From contig CM037778.1 of NCBI GenBank assembly GCA_021229015.1, forward strand, positions 12,496,956 to 12,560,955: DNA of 64,000 nucleotides. Reading direction: 5' to 3'. Every line of letters begins with the position of its first letter. Positions within the stretch are counted from its first letter, which is position 1. The stretch comes from Solen grandis. Its lineage: Eukaryota > Mollusca > Bivalvia > Adapedonta > Solenidae. The notes under the pieces were generated by a model. It ran no database searches. It was not told where the DNA came from and saw nothing but the letters and a program-made list of their open reading frames with translations. A program made the translations under genes and the position numbers. Shown here one piece after another: positions 41,856 to 56,035 of the stretch.

Positions 41856-44800
41856 TAATTTGCATATAAATGACGTCAGGATCGGATTTCACTTGCTCTT
41901 CATAGCCCTAAGTAATACTAAAGCACTTAGGGGCGACTTTAATCAGTAGTGTTTCTCTGATCAAGACATATTCGACAGAGATAAGAAATATCTGTAAAAG
42001 CCAGTGGAAAATATTGTTTAAGCACACAGCAGATTATTAAATATTGAAACTTTCAAAAGAGTATGTAAAAATCAGAAAGGAAAATATAACCATGTTGTAA
42101 AATAATTTCTCTACTGCAATGAATTATTTTCAGTTTTATTTATTTATAAACAATCTTTTTTAGGATTTAAATTCACCAGTGTAGCAGAAAAACAACATAT
42201 TTTTACATACAATTACCATCATGCAGGTACTTTTCGGTTTTACATAAAACATTTATTCTTGACTCATTTCAATACACAAGGTTTCAATTGGATGGTATTG
42301 TAATGTTCTCTTGTAGGATATAATTTACTGTCATATATCTTCAATACAAAAGGAGATATTTGAAAACGTGACTCTGCGAGAATTTGACAATTTGTTACGT
42401 GTTTTTGTGAGATTTAGACTAGTTGCTATTTTTTGTTTAATAAGTCTTTGCTCTGATAAAATATGTACTCAAATATTTCATTTCTTAACAAATAATGTTA
42501 GTTTTTAAGTAATAATTCATATCAACTTAGTCCTGTAATTGGATATTTTATATTTATAAAACAGGATGGGGGAATGCGTTTCTAACAATCAAATTATTTC
42601 AGTTAGTTTATTTAAATGTTGTTCGGGGTGTAAAGAGCTATACCTACATATTATTATTTGTAAATTTTAATACACGTATTTTTATTTCATAAGGCACGTT
42701 TAAAGAAGTTTTACTAACAATGATTGTAATCTTACTGGGTTACTTTGAATTCTATAAATAAAGATTTTATTTATTTATATCATATTATTTCATGTATCAT
42801 ATATCTAAAATTCTTTATAAGAACATGCTTTGAAAAACTGAATATTACAGACATATAAGTGCTATGTTTTGATCAAAATAATAATCGTTTTCGTCCATAA
42901 ATCATACATCTTTCCTGGACAACACGGGATTCCCGTGACAACAGTGCTTAATCGGGACTGTGTGACGTGAACTTTGAACTGGCCCTTGGGCTAAAAATAG
43001 TTTATTTCGACATTTCTGTGTGCATTATAATACTGTTTTGATTCTTATTCCCGATGACACATATTCGTGTCTTTAGCTGATTTATAATTTTGGTAAATAG
43101 TATCATTACCTAATATATATATTCGTTTTTAAAATAAAAGCTTATGTACCCCTCACACCCACCCACAAGGAATTTCCCAAGCGCGGTAATTCAGTGTTTT
43201 ATTTATGTTTTTTTTTTTATTTCATTTTGTGTAGTTCTTAACATACCTGTAGTTGTTAAAGTAGTTCATATCACAAAAAAAAGAGGGAAGGATAGTATCC
43301 TATCGCCAATCAGTAACGTAGTTTTCTTAATTTATCATTTACAGAAATACCTTTTGAAAGAATGATAGTAACTATGGTCTTACCTTACGATAACATAGGC
43401 ATACGCAGTAACTGTGATTTTGGGACATAGCGTGGCATAAACAAATTGTTACAATCTGCCGTGAGTGTTAGCCAACATCCAGAGGTTTGAGTTTTAACTT
43501 TGACGCCGATCAGGAAATAAATATACTCGCCCCAGCAACAACTTCTGTAATATAGGAGGAGCATTGTCTGCTAAAACAAATGCAATGGCGTTTCATTGCC
43601 ATACAGCACTTGTAGATAAGTATCATGATAACACGTCTAGACATCGGGCGGTTCACTCCTGGTACTACAGTAACTATCATAAGTAAACATGCTATACCAG
43701 TCCATAGGGACAGAAAAAATCGCCTCGTAAATTAATGAAGGCTGTAGTGTAAGGGAAGTAACTGTTGCAACAATATAGATTGGTGTTAGGGATTTTGTAT
43801 TTATAAATGGGATTCTTCTAAGGACACCAACGCTCACCAAAGTACCACAAACCTAATTGAAAAAAGTCAGCTCACTTGATTTAACTGGTTACCTTCAGCA
43901 TTTCGTATATAAAAAGTTACTAGGGACATCACTGGGGACCTCATGTATCATCTTATTTTTTTTTACTAAAATTCTGTTGGTTTCCATCGCAACCAATCAA
44001 CAGGGCCACTCAATGATCACTCATACCAAAAGTCATCAATTTCTACACAGTGGTTACAGAGGGGATGTCTTATAACGCATATTTTGCATTTAAACGGCCA
44101 CTCAAGCAGGATGATCACAAAAGCTCACCTTGAGCATGTTGTACTAAAAAAAGGAAAAAGCAAATCCTAAAACACCAAAATGCAGCTACCGGGAGTGGAT
44201 ATTTATAACATAAGGCAATACGACTTCTTTTTTTTTTATTTCACCACTCGATTTTAATAATCACAACGATGAGAAAAGAGACTGAAATGACAGTGGTTAG
44301 AGCCTACAAAATAATGTCACAAAATACTATAAGATCAAGTAAAATTAGACCATGTGAGGTTAAGCATAGCACATAAACGTGAGTAAATTACAGATGACAT
44401 TATGCAGGAACATTGCAAAATAGTAAGAGTGAAAAAGCAGGCCTTCTTGCATTGAAGCGTTACTCTCCCTTTTATAATTTGCGCCTAAAATAAAAAAGAT
44501 TTTGTATAAAATAGGAGAGATTAAATTTCATATTGGAGAAATAAAGAGATCCGAGTTTCTGATCATCATCTCCCTTCTCCAAACCTAAATATTAATTTTA
44601 ATATTTCAAATTAATTCGTTTAAAGGACTTTAATTAAATTGGAGATTCTTAAGATATACTGAGTTTTAACAATGGGACCCAATTTATTCAGACCAAAGCA
44701 AATTCAACAAAAGCATGAACATAAGGGCATTGGGAACGAAACTGACTAAAGTAGAATAGAAAAAAAAATTCATTATGATAATGTAGAATATGTCAAAAGA

Positions 44801-45781
44801 AACAATGGAAATACAAAAAGAAAACACACTTTATTGATATGGAAATCTACAAGGAACATAAAACAAAAGGAATATTGGATTCAACGGAATCATTAAAGCA
44901 CTAATTGTTGAAGACATTACTTCATAAATTTAAAGAAACCAAAAAAAGGAGTCTTATCTATGTATAGTGAAATTCCTACATACAGCACTAAACAAGGAAG
45001 TGATGTTCAAATAAGCTAGGTTTTACCTATCAGAAATAAATACTAGAAAAAAGAAAATGGAATAAATCATTACACATATTGTACTTGTATATGAATATGT
45101 ATCTGTGCAAGTGGGCATGTGCTTTTCAGCAGTGGGTACGGAATACAAGAATAATCAAAAAGGTGTAGAGAATACACTTTTTCTGACAATAAATTTTTTT
45201 CTTTCACAAAGTCAAAGAAAAAAAAATGAGTGAAAACATCCACAAGAGACAGTAAGTATTAGAAAATCTGAATATTACATTCCACCTCAGCAAAAATAAC
45301 CAAATGAATGCTCTTTCCATGCCATGCTTTCCCCTTAATTAACCTTCTTTTCCCTATTTGGAGAAAAAAATGATGTTATCTTTTTACTGTTGGGAGATTT
45401 ATTTTTCTCCTGTGTGTATTTGTCCATCTTTGCCACACAAGCATGGAATAAATATACCCACTTCCGGCCACGACTCCCAATCTGAAGAAATATTCCCTCT
45501 CAAATCTTAGAGATGTATGTATTTACAAGGTTTGCTGACCTTTTCAAGGTACAATACAGAAAACACTGACAACATATACAACAGAACTGAATATAAATCA
45601 CCTATATTTACCGAATACTAAGCAAGACAAAAAAATAGGAGGTATATCATGAGATATCCAGAAAGAAAAAAGTAAAAAAATAATTGTTTTTTGGTAACAA
45701 CTATATAAACCTCATAGTCTAGTGTCGTTAAGTTTTGATTTTCAGGGATTTAACTTAACCAATTAGAATTATATGTACAGT

Positions 45782-46399
45782 ATGCTAGACCAGACTGAAC
45801 AACTGTCAATGCCGGAAAAAATGTTGATGCTAGACCTGACTGGACAATAGTCTATGTCGCAAAAAGTTTTTATGCTAGACCAGACTGGACAACTGTCTAT
45901 CGCTAAAACTTTTTATGCTAGACCAGACTGGACAACTGTCTATCGCTAAAAGTGTTGATGCTTGACCTGACTGGACAAAAGTCTCTGTCACAAAAGTTTT
46001 TATGCAAGACCAGACTGGACAATAGTCTCTGTCACAAAAGTTTTTATGCTAGACCTGACTGGACAATAGTCTCTGTCACAAAAGTTTTGATGCAAGACCT
46101 GACTGGACAATAGTCTCTGTCACAAAAGTTTTTATGCTAGACCTGACTGGACAATAGTCTCTGTCACAAAAGTTTTGATGCTAGACCTGACTGGACAATA
46201 GTCTCTGTCACAAAAGTTTTTATGCTAGACCTGACTGGACAATAGTCTCTGTCACAAAAGTTTTGATGCTAGACCAGACTGGACAATAGTCTCTGTCACA
46301 AAAGTTTTTATGCTAGACCTGACTGGACAATAGTCTCTGTCGCAAAAAGTTTTATGCAAGACCAGACTGGACAATCGCCTCTGTGGTAAAAAGTTTTAG
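45782..46399 (+). repeat. 43-44-bp minisatellite, about 14 units (copy 2)
   Basis: Same unit as 3793-4780, with 14 unit starts. The first four units show TCTATCGCTAAAA and CGCAAAAAG variants that are mostly missing in copy 1, so the arrays differ by internal loss or gain, not only at one end. Confidence 0.95.
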
Positions 46400-47835
46400 T
46401 TTTACCTCCACATCAAAGACTCTTATTAGTAACAAACATTATAAAACCAGATCTACCTGCACCACCATACTTATCTGGTTTTATACATTTCCAGTATAGG
46501 TTGTTCTACAAGTTATTCTTACATGGTAATACGATAAGTCTTGATTCTATCAACTTTCTTCAAACACATGACACTTTAGTTCCATTGTCTGTTTACACAA
46601 AATACGTTAATATTCATCCTATTCAGATGTACTAAGATTTACTTAGAAAGCTTAAAAAAGAATCAATAAATATTCCTGTTCTAAACTATGCCCAGATTTC
46701 ATTTCCCAGAGCTCTGCATACTAGGTATACTATTGAAGTTGTTCAAATCTGAATAAAATCTTGATACTTTAATTTTATTAAAAGAAAAGACATATTTCAA
46801 TATGAAAATGTAGAGTCTTATATCTATTCTTTCATTTCATTTTTGGTGAAGTTGGATTTCAAGCCTTACACTATATGAAAATACTGTTACATATATTTCT
46901 ACTGTTTGTTTGCACTATAAATAAGGATTATTTACAATACAGATCTGAAAAGTATGTAAGTACAGAACCAAGATTTGAGTAAGAAAAAAAAAAAAAAAAA
47001 AAAAAAAAAACGAAAAAATGTTGTTATGGCAACGAACATTAAACATGACTTTTGTTGGTTATGTTAACATAATATACTTGGCAGAAATAAACTTGTTCAC
47101 ATAAAAAAAGAAATTTAAAGTAAAAACACAACGGGTACAAAGACCATACCTTTGTTTAATCACAGTGATGAGTTTTTGAAATCTACCATTGAACAAAGAG
47201 CTTAAAACTGACTTTTATTGTATTATATATGTAATCCAGTCCACTGCAAATATTTCACACACATGTAGTAAAAGGATTATCTGCTCTTTATACCCTTTCA
47301 CCGCAAGATGAAAATAATCAATTTCATATATTCAGAATGATTATTTCTTAACAATGTCTGTGTTCAATAACTGATGGCACTTTTTGTTAAAAGTTTTTAG
47401 TGACTTAAAACAATACAAGATTGATATTAATTGACTAGAGATATTACTTTCAAATCTCCTTAATTCATTTCACAAAACAATAAAACAGAATATTATTCAA
47501 CTAGCTGAGATTTGATTACACAAAAAATTCTTTGGAGAAACCACTACATGGGTTGTGATCTGGAATAGGTATGTTTCTCCAGTTCTGTCAATCTCCTGGC
47601 GAGGCTGATTAGACCCTCAGGCCAGAGTTGGGCCCTCCTAACATCTCGTACCGCACCTCCTGTGAGCGGCACATCAGTATACAGCTGCAGATCATCCCTA
47701 GTAACTGAAACAGACCAACGTAACATTCAACAACCGTTCTAGTAACTGAAACAGACCAATGTTTAACATTCAACAACCATTCTAGTAACTGAAGCAGATC
47801 AACATTAAACATTCAACAATTCTAGTGTAAATGAA

Positions 47836-50300
47836 ACAAGAGGGTGGCGCCATGGCGCCCCTAAATCGCTTACCTGAGTACCACTGCTCTAAAGGCAACC
47901 TTAAGTATTATGGATCATAACTCCCATACAAGGCATAATTATCCTTGGTTTATAATCGTTATGTATACATCTGATAAAGAATGCTTTATTAAATGTGAAT
48001 GCTAGAATGTAAAACAAGAGGGCCAAGATGGCCCTGTGTCGCTCACCTGAGTAAGATAGCTGTGTTAGGCATAATGACAAAAAATCTAGCATCTAAAAGT
48101 GTTTTTCTAACATTTGACTAAGTGACCTACATATTGATCCTACCTGAATTTGCACTCAACTGGGAATTCATGCAGTCATCATTCATATTAAGTTTAATGA
48201 AGACTGGGCTAAAACTGTGGCCTCTAGAGAGTTCACAAGGTTTTTCTTAGATTTGACCTGGTGACCTAGTTTTTGATCCCACATGACCCAATTTAAATTT
48301 CATGCAAGATATCATGTAGACAAACATCCTGATCAAAATTTATGAAGATTAGGCCAAAACTGTGGCCTGTAGAGTGTTCACAAGGTTTTTCTAAGATTTG
48401 ACCTGGTGACCTAGTTTTTGACCCCACCTTACCCATTTTCGAACTCATCCAAGATATCATATAGACAAACACCCATGACCATTTTTCATGAAGATTGGGC
48501 TAAAACTGTGGCCTGTAGAGTGTTCGCAAGGTTTTTCTAAGATTTTCCCTGGTGACCTAGTTTTTGACCCCATGTGACCCAATTTCGAACTCATCTGAGA
48601 TATCATGTAGACAAACATCCTGATCAAATTTTATGAAGATTGGGCCAAAACTATGGCCTGTAGAGTGTTCACAAGGTTTTTTCTAAGATTTGACCTAGTG
48701 ACCTAGTTTCTGACCCCACATGACCCAATTTCGAACTCATCCGAGATATCATGTAGACAAACATCCTGACCAAGTTTCATGAAGATTGGGCCAAAACTGT
48801 GGCCTCTAGAGTGTTTACAAGGTTTTTCTAAGATTTGACCTGGTGACCTAGTTTTTGACCCCATGTGACCCAATTTTGAACTCATCTCAGATATCATATA
48901 GACAAACACCCTGACCAAGTTTCATGAAGATTGGGCCATAACTGTGGCCTGTAGAGTGTTCACAAGGTTTTTCTAAGATTTGACCTGGTGACCTAGGTTT
49001 TGACCCCACATGACCCAATATCGAACTCATCTGAGATATCATGTAGACAAACATCCTGACCAAGTTTCATGAAGATTGGGCCAAAACTGTGGCCTCTAGA
49101 GTGTTTACAAGGTTTTTCTAAGATTTGACCTGGTGACCTAGTTTTTGACCCCACATGACCCAATTTCGAACTCATCTGAGATATCATGTAGACAAATATC
49201 CTGGCCAAATTTAAAACTGTGGCCTCTAGAGTGTTCACAAGGTTTTTCAAGGATTTGACCTAGTGACCTAGTTTTTGACCCCACATGACCCAATTTCGAA
49301 CTTATCCGAGATATCATGTAGACAAACATCCTGATTAAGTTTCATGAAGATTGGGCTAAATTTGTGGCCTCTAGAGTGTTCACAAGCAATTGTTGACGAC
49401 GGACGACGCACGACGCACGACGGACAAAAGGCGATCACAAAAGCTCACCCGAGCACAAGTGCTCAGGTGAGCTAAAAAAAGTTTTTTATACTCCAAGGGC
49501 CATAATTGGAGATAGTGGTCCAATACCAAGTCAGCCTTGGCAAGATAATAGTCATTAATACTACTATCTTGGTGGAGGGTTTCCAACAGAACATCTGTGC
49601 AAAAACATTTTAAAATCTTGCCAGTAGTTTTCCAGCAGAAGTCTTAAATTTTAAAAGTTTTCACTATATACATTTAAGGCAAATTAGCCCCACCTCTGGC
49701 TGCCACTTTTTTTTACCGATCAGAATAATTGTGGCAATCTTGGTAGAGAGTTACCCAAGGAACATCTGTACTTTAAAATTTTGAAATCTGGCCAGTAGTT
49801 CTGAAGAAGATGATTTTTAAAGTTTTCATTATTTTTTTTCTTTCTCTTGCCATGGCAACCAGAGTTCTACATGGATCATGTTTATTTTAGCAACTTTTAT
49901 GAAGGTTCACCCTAAAACATTCTGAATCCGGCCAGTAGTTTTGAAGAAGATGATTTTTAAAGTTGTCATTATTTTTTTTCTTTCTGTTGCCATGGCAACC
50001 AGAGTTCTACATGGATCAAGTTTATTTTAGTAACTTTTGTGAAGGTTCACCTTAAAAAATTCTGAAATCTGGCCAGTAGTTTTGGAAAAGAGGATTTTTA
50101 AAGTTTTCATTTTTTTTTTATTCCGTTGCCTTGGAAACCAGAGTTCTACATGGATCAAGTTTATTTTAGCAACTTTTGTGAAGGTTCACCCAAGGATCAT
50201 CCCTGCCATGTTTAATCAAATTCTGTCCAGCGTTTTCAGAGGAGATGTCATTTAAAGCAAATTATAGACGAAGAACGACGACGGGCACAGGGTGATCACA
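47836..50300 (+). mobile_element. Outer hairpin-capped element, 3' end deleted (copy 2)
   Basis: Starts ACAAGAGGGTGGCGCC as in copy 1. After the GACGACGGGCACAGGGTGAT tract, the sequence jumps from GATCACAAAA to unrelated CAACTCTAACACATGTTCTC. The 3' hairpin and about 190 bp of flanking minisatellite are therefore gone relative to copy 1. It contains X-box-like GTTGCCATGGCAAC near 49986. Confidence 0.8.
48014..49475 (+). mobile_element. Inner hairpin-capped element (copy 2)
   Basis: Same termini as 6388-7530 (3' hairpin 49443-49472). The core is longer, with about eight units versus six, so the tandem core is variable in number between the two copies. Confidence 0.85.
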
Positions 50301-51216
50301 AAACAACTCTAACACATGTTCTCTAGAATGTTATATTCAACAACTGCTGAAGATCATCCCTAATAACTGAAACAGACCAATCATGGCAATGTAACATTCA
50401 GATACTGCTGCAAAACATCCCTAGTAACCTGACAGCTGGCCGACTAATCCAGGGCAGACCCTCTAACCACTCGGCCATTGGAGCCATTGTAAATTTAGCA
50501 AGAACAATGACACAATCAGAAAGGCTCCCATATAAAGCTGGGTTTTTCAAGGGCCATAACTCTGATATGCTTTTTGGCAATTTTGCTATTTACTGAACTT
50601 GACCTAGATTTTATACCTTCATACATTTTCGGCAAGTTTAGTGAAGAACACCCCCCCCCCCCACAAAGAAATATTAAAACGTTTGACTTAAAGAGCAGAA
50701 AAAGCTAAAATGTCTCATTTTGACTAATGCAAGGGCCAAAACTCTGAACTTCCTTGATCGATTTGGATGGTTATAATGCAATGCCTAGACTTATACTTAC
50801 AAACATTCTTAGCAAGTTTGGTGAAGATCCGAGAAAAATAACCCTGCTTTAAGGGATTTGGCTGGTTATTAAACTTGGCCTAGATTTTATACCTACAAAC
50901 ATTCTCAGCAAGTTTGGTGTAAATCCAAAGAAAATTATTTGAGTTAGAGAGTGGACAAAAAAAAAAGCATGACTACTGACAGACAGGGCAATTACTGTAG
51001 GTTACACAATGTAGATATATAAGTATTAAGACTGTCCAGCAGAGAATACTGTATCAAGGTTCAAAATCTGGATTCTGTGCTACATTGGACCCTGCTGTAA
51101 CTTAGTAACCATGTGCCTACAGTCAACACCTAACAAATTATTGATTTTGGGCCCATTGTTTATTCATCATTAGATCGACATCTGCTTTGAGAAAAAGGTT
51201 GCTGAAAGAGGATCCT

Positions 51217-51402
51217 ATACAGTCAAAACTCCATTAAGCGGTCAGTCAAAGGAAAAAGAGATTGTGACCGCTTAACAGAGGTGGTCACTAAATAAAGGTT
51301 TAACATATAACAAAATGTCTGTTTGGTAATATTAAAACTGATTACTAAATACAGGTTGACCGCTTAATACAGGTGGCCACTAATACAGGTTCAACGGTAT
51401 AG
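51217..51402. mobile_element. AAGCGGTC MITE family, duplicated copy
   Basis: Equivalent of 9471-9656 within copy 2 of the duplication; essentially identical. Confidence 0.6.
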
Positions 51403-51824
51403 ATTTGTCTCACATACACATGAATACACATGAATGCATAGTATTTTTACGGCTTTCCGCAAACCTGCGGAAAACGTATAGGGTTTGTTATGTTTATTTT
51501 TCTTATTAGGACTTTCTGCCTACAGGCAGAAAATATTGGGTTTTTTTTTTATTAGGACTTTCTGCCTAAAAAACCTTGGGTTTTTTTTTTTTTTTCATAT
51601 GTTGCAATCCTCCTAGGAGAATGGAATTTCGATGGCATATTATTCAATTAAATCTATAATTTTCATATGCCTATGACGTCATATGACGTCACACTTGGCA
51701 ATTTGCTACAAAAGTTTGTACGCGGTCCAGAGCGATAATAAATAAACCGATTTTTATCAAATTTTCACAGAATGTGTATATTAAGTTCTAGTTGTGCATC
51801 TCGTTGTCCGTTTTTCAAAATAAT

Positions 51825-51869
51825 AATAACTAGATTTCATTCGTTGATACGAATGATAGGACTTTCTGC
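51825..51869 (+). repeat. Left inward-facing terminal repeat with internal hairpin
   Basis: AATAACTAGATTTCATTCG...GATAGGACTTTCTGC pairs in inverted orientation with 58309-58352. A small hairpin TCATTCGT-TGAT-ACGAATGA lies inside. The two ends could bound one composite element of about 6.5 kb or belong to two elements. Confidence 0.6.
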
Positions 51870-54144
51870 TAACATTGAAAAATATAAAGATTAATACCGT
51901 TAGAAAGAATATATATTAAATTCCCTACCTTTTACTTTTTTTTTGTATGGACTTCTCATGCATGAACTTTGTGAAATAAACCATATGGCAAAAATAAATA
52001 AATCTTTGTTTTGATATCGCTTTCTTATAACTTGACCAATCTAAGAATTCTCGGTACCAAATAAATGGCCTGAAAATCCCGACAATTCCATTGTAGCATA
52101 TTTGGGTCTAGTTTTATAGGTATTCAAAATATAAGCAATTAAACTTAAACCTCTTAATTCTGCAAATCAAAATTCATTTTTTTTTATTTTCGTGTACAGT
52201 TGCGGGAATAAAATAGTAAATCACGGTGCATAACCATATCGGCAGGCTCTCTGCGGAAATCGCTATATCGGCAGGCTCTCTGCGTTCGCACCGGTCATTC
52301 TCTGCCACAAACACTAGCAAACGCTTGACGGAAGGGAAAGAAACAGACCAATGGTGTCTGAAATTATCGAAGGACAATGAAAATTTAATGACAAATGAAT
52401 CAGACGCTGAAATTTTGATTTCAATGATTTTCAGAAGCCTATGACGTCACATTTGAAATTGACTACAAAAGTTTGTACACGGTCCAGAGCCATTATTAAT
52501 GGGCCGATTTTCATTAAATTTTCACAGAATGTGTATATTACGTTCTTATTGTGTATACCGGTGTCCGTTTTTCAAAATTCGAAAAGTCCAAGCATATATG
52601 GCGGATCCAAGATTCGAACCAATGACGTCAATATTTAAATGCTTATAAAAACTGTCCTATTTGAGATAGAAAGTTGAAATTTTGTCAGTTAGTAGGTCTC
52701 TGGGTGTCTTAACAATTATGTGAAAATAAACGTCATATGACGACACGTGACGTCATTTGTTTATTATATTTATTCTTTTCTTCTTCCTAACTAGACGCTT
52801 ATTTTAATATGTTGCAATAGTCCTAGGACGATGAAATTTTTATGGGTTATTAGGCACGTGAGGAAATTTTGATTTCACCCCTACTGCATATATGTAGACA
52901 TATCTCAATAAATATCGATTTTTGTAAATATATGTATGAATAAGAATTATAGCTGAATAATTGACGTTTCCAAAGATATTTAGTTTATTAAAATTGGTTT
53001 ACGCAATACAAAGTTATAAGCAAAAAAACTAAATGAAATGAAGCTAATTTTGCTGATAATATTCTGTTTTCTTGAGGTTTAACAGTCAATATCTCAGAAA
53101 CGACTGAAGATAAGTTTATACATTATGCGTATAAAATGTAGCATGTTAGAGCTTTCTAACGGTACCAAGTTTATTGAAATTGGACTTCATATAAGAAAGT
53201 TACATGGAAAATAAGATATTTCATAATCATGTATCATAAAAATATGGAAAAGGTCACGCGCAGGGGTCACCAAGCTTAAATACTTGCGCAACGACTTAAA
53301 AAAAAATAAAAAAAAAAATATCAAATTGCAATTGATGGGCTATATCTTGATTAAAAAATCTATTAATTTGAAGAAAGTAATAAAAGCGGTCATTGGGTTG
53401 GTTGAGCAAGATCCGATTGTTCTTTTGCAGGTAAGAGTGTCTACGTTGAATAGTGAATTGTGATACGTTTTTTAGTAAATGAGTCGCATTTACGATGAAT
53501 TAGTATTATTATACTAAAGCCAGAAAACCTATAAGGATATCTTACTGCATTTGCTATCACGGCTTTCCGCAAATCTGAAGAAAATGACAAATACATGTAT
53601 ATCTACCCATCGATTTTTTTATGAATTCTAAATGTTTAACGGTTTCTGTTTCTAAATCTGTAAAAATAAGCAAATACATAAAGCAAATGAATTGTTGAAA
53701 TTTTCAATACGTTTATAACATTAATAACATAGAAATAAGAAATTATTTTCATGATTTTGCTTACACCTCTGCCTTTGTTTCCATTTATTTTTGCAAATGT
53801 AAAACTCAATGAAGTTAAAGGCTGAAAGTTATGGATTTCAAAGTATTTTTTTTCTTTTTTTACAATTTCAATGATGTAAATTACCATGCATGGAATATTT
53901 GTTATGTCATATGCTTATGAAGAAATAGATATTAAATACAGAATAAAAACTTTTAAAATCGACTGAATAACGTAAGAAAAAAATCTTGATGATAGTAGTA
54001 TCATCTTAAAATTTTCCTGTCGTTTTTTTCTGCATGATAGTAAACGGTTGCGTAATTAGATAAGATCCATATTTTTACTTTCTCAATATCTTCTTAAGAA
54101 GATGAGCATGAAAAAAATTAAAGCTTATTTTTGAACATAAGTAT

Positions 54145-56035
54145 ATATCTATGATAATGATGATTTACATATTAAATCTTATATTATTATGCATCATTAT
54201 TCCATTTCTTTGTATTAACTTATATATTAAATACCTTTAAAATAAGCAAACGGAAAGCCGCTTCCTTTGTATCTTAAACAAACGACTTCTAGTCCTATTT
54301 ATTGCAGTTACTTCTAAACAGTTAAATGGTGGATAGCTAGTGATGCTATGAAAGAGTCTCAAAAGGATCTCAAACTCTCAACCTTCTGTTGCCGGAAAAT
54401 TAAACACTTATAAAAAGACTTGTTATATCATACAAGGCGAGTGTGAATTATAGTATATGGATTACTCGTTGTAATTTCAAAAACAAACCAAGTGATAATT
54501 ATCTTAAAGGAAACAGCTTGGAATTAATGAATATAAACATTATGACTGAAACGAATTTTGAATCGTAAAACCATTAATTTTCGAGGTTTTCTAAGTTTTA
54601 TGTATTTTATTACACATAAAGTACTTCCAGTTAAGATAATTATTCATTTTATTTGATAAACTTATTTAATGACTTGCCGTATGTTGGTGCATATGTGCAC
54701 TCGGAATTTGTTATTTCCTTCAACTGTAATTAGTTGGACGTTATGATTGTCGAAACAAGATAAACGCCAATATACAGTGTGGTAATACCACGTGGTACGT
54801 AACGTCATATCAAGCTGTCGCATACAGCATCTTTTCCATCGATTCGTAAGAAAAAACTGCTACGTTATTTTTATTTCTTTATCAGTTTTAATAGACTATA
54901 TCGCATGTGAAGAGAAATTGTGACCAACACATAAGTTCTGATGATTTTTTTGTCAATTGTACATTTTCCCTTATATTCGGAAAAACAATATTAGTAAATA
55001 ACAAATACAATTTCTTCAAATGTTAGGAAATATTAAACATCTGACAAAAGAATCACTAGGGTTTATGTGTGGGGCAAAATTGTCTGCTTAGTACGTATCA
55101 CATTAATATTGATGAAGAAATAAAATACAGAAATTTTATCCTCTCAGATTGCGACAGCTTAAATGACGTCACACACCACGTGGTATGTCTATACTGAATT
55201 CAGCAATAGTTAATACTCTGAGAGACACGGTCACCGAATTCGTAATAAGGTCCTGTTAAACTATCTATAACAGGAAAGGTAAAAGAAGCATATCATATTA
55301 ACAGTCTGACATGCAAATGTCTCCTTCATTTTAATTAGCAAAATATGTCCATCTGAAGAGTAAGTGTGACAGCTTCCTTTTTAAAAAATGTCAGTTTCCC
55401 AAGCATTTACGTGTATATTAATCAAGGAAATAAACATAGAAGAACAAACGTGAGCATAGCACGTCTGCCATTGTTTCTCCTACTCGCAATATCAAAAGGT
55501 CCCTTGTCCTCGTACCTTATCAATGAAAACGGAATATTTGTGAAGTTAACTGCATATAAATAATAGTTTAAAGTTACATATGTATAACACTGTAAAAAAA
55601 GAATTTAAATGAAAAAAAAAATGCAAGAAAAGTCTCGATGAAAGAATTGATTTTTCAACCCGATACCTACTCTAAATTCCAGGGGAAACATGAACCAGCG
55701 AGTCTGTAACAATGGTACTTATGAGATTGGTATGTGAGAAATAAAACATTGTCCAGGGGCTGTGATCCAGTGGTTGATAAAATTGTTCTGGTACAGAAGG
55801 TTGAGAGTTCAAAATCCTTTTGAGACTCTTTCATAACATCACTAGCTATCCACCATTTAACTGTTTAGAAATAATACAATAAATAGGACTAGAGGTCGTT
55901 TGTTTAAGATACAAACGAAGCGGCTTTCCGTTTGCTTATTTCAAAGGTATTGAATATAAAAGTTAATACAAAGAAATGGAATAATGATGCATAATATAAG
56001 ATTTAATACGTAAATCATTATTATCATAAATACCT
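54145..56035. mobile_element. Foldback structure with ~245-bp inverted arms
   Basis: Arms 54145-54389 and 55793-56035 are inverted copies at roughly 90 percent by eye. They include AAGCAAACGGAAAGCCGCTT, CTAAACAGTTAAATGGTGGA and TAGCTAGTGATG blocks. The unique interior is about 1.4 kb with no recognised gene. An inner weaker inverted pair built on ACCACGTGGTAT occurs near 54790 and 55175. Confidence 0.7.

Larger units (their letters stand above)
41856..51614 (+). repeat. Large direct duplication, copy 2
   Basis: Collinear with 1-9918. The section equivalent to 1-3792 is at 41856-45781, including an extra stretch near 42606-42750. Beyond 51614 the sequence continues into the TGACGTCA-rich field, whereas copy 1 stops in an N gap. 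No gene is recognised within it. Confidence 0.95.
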
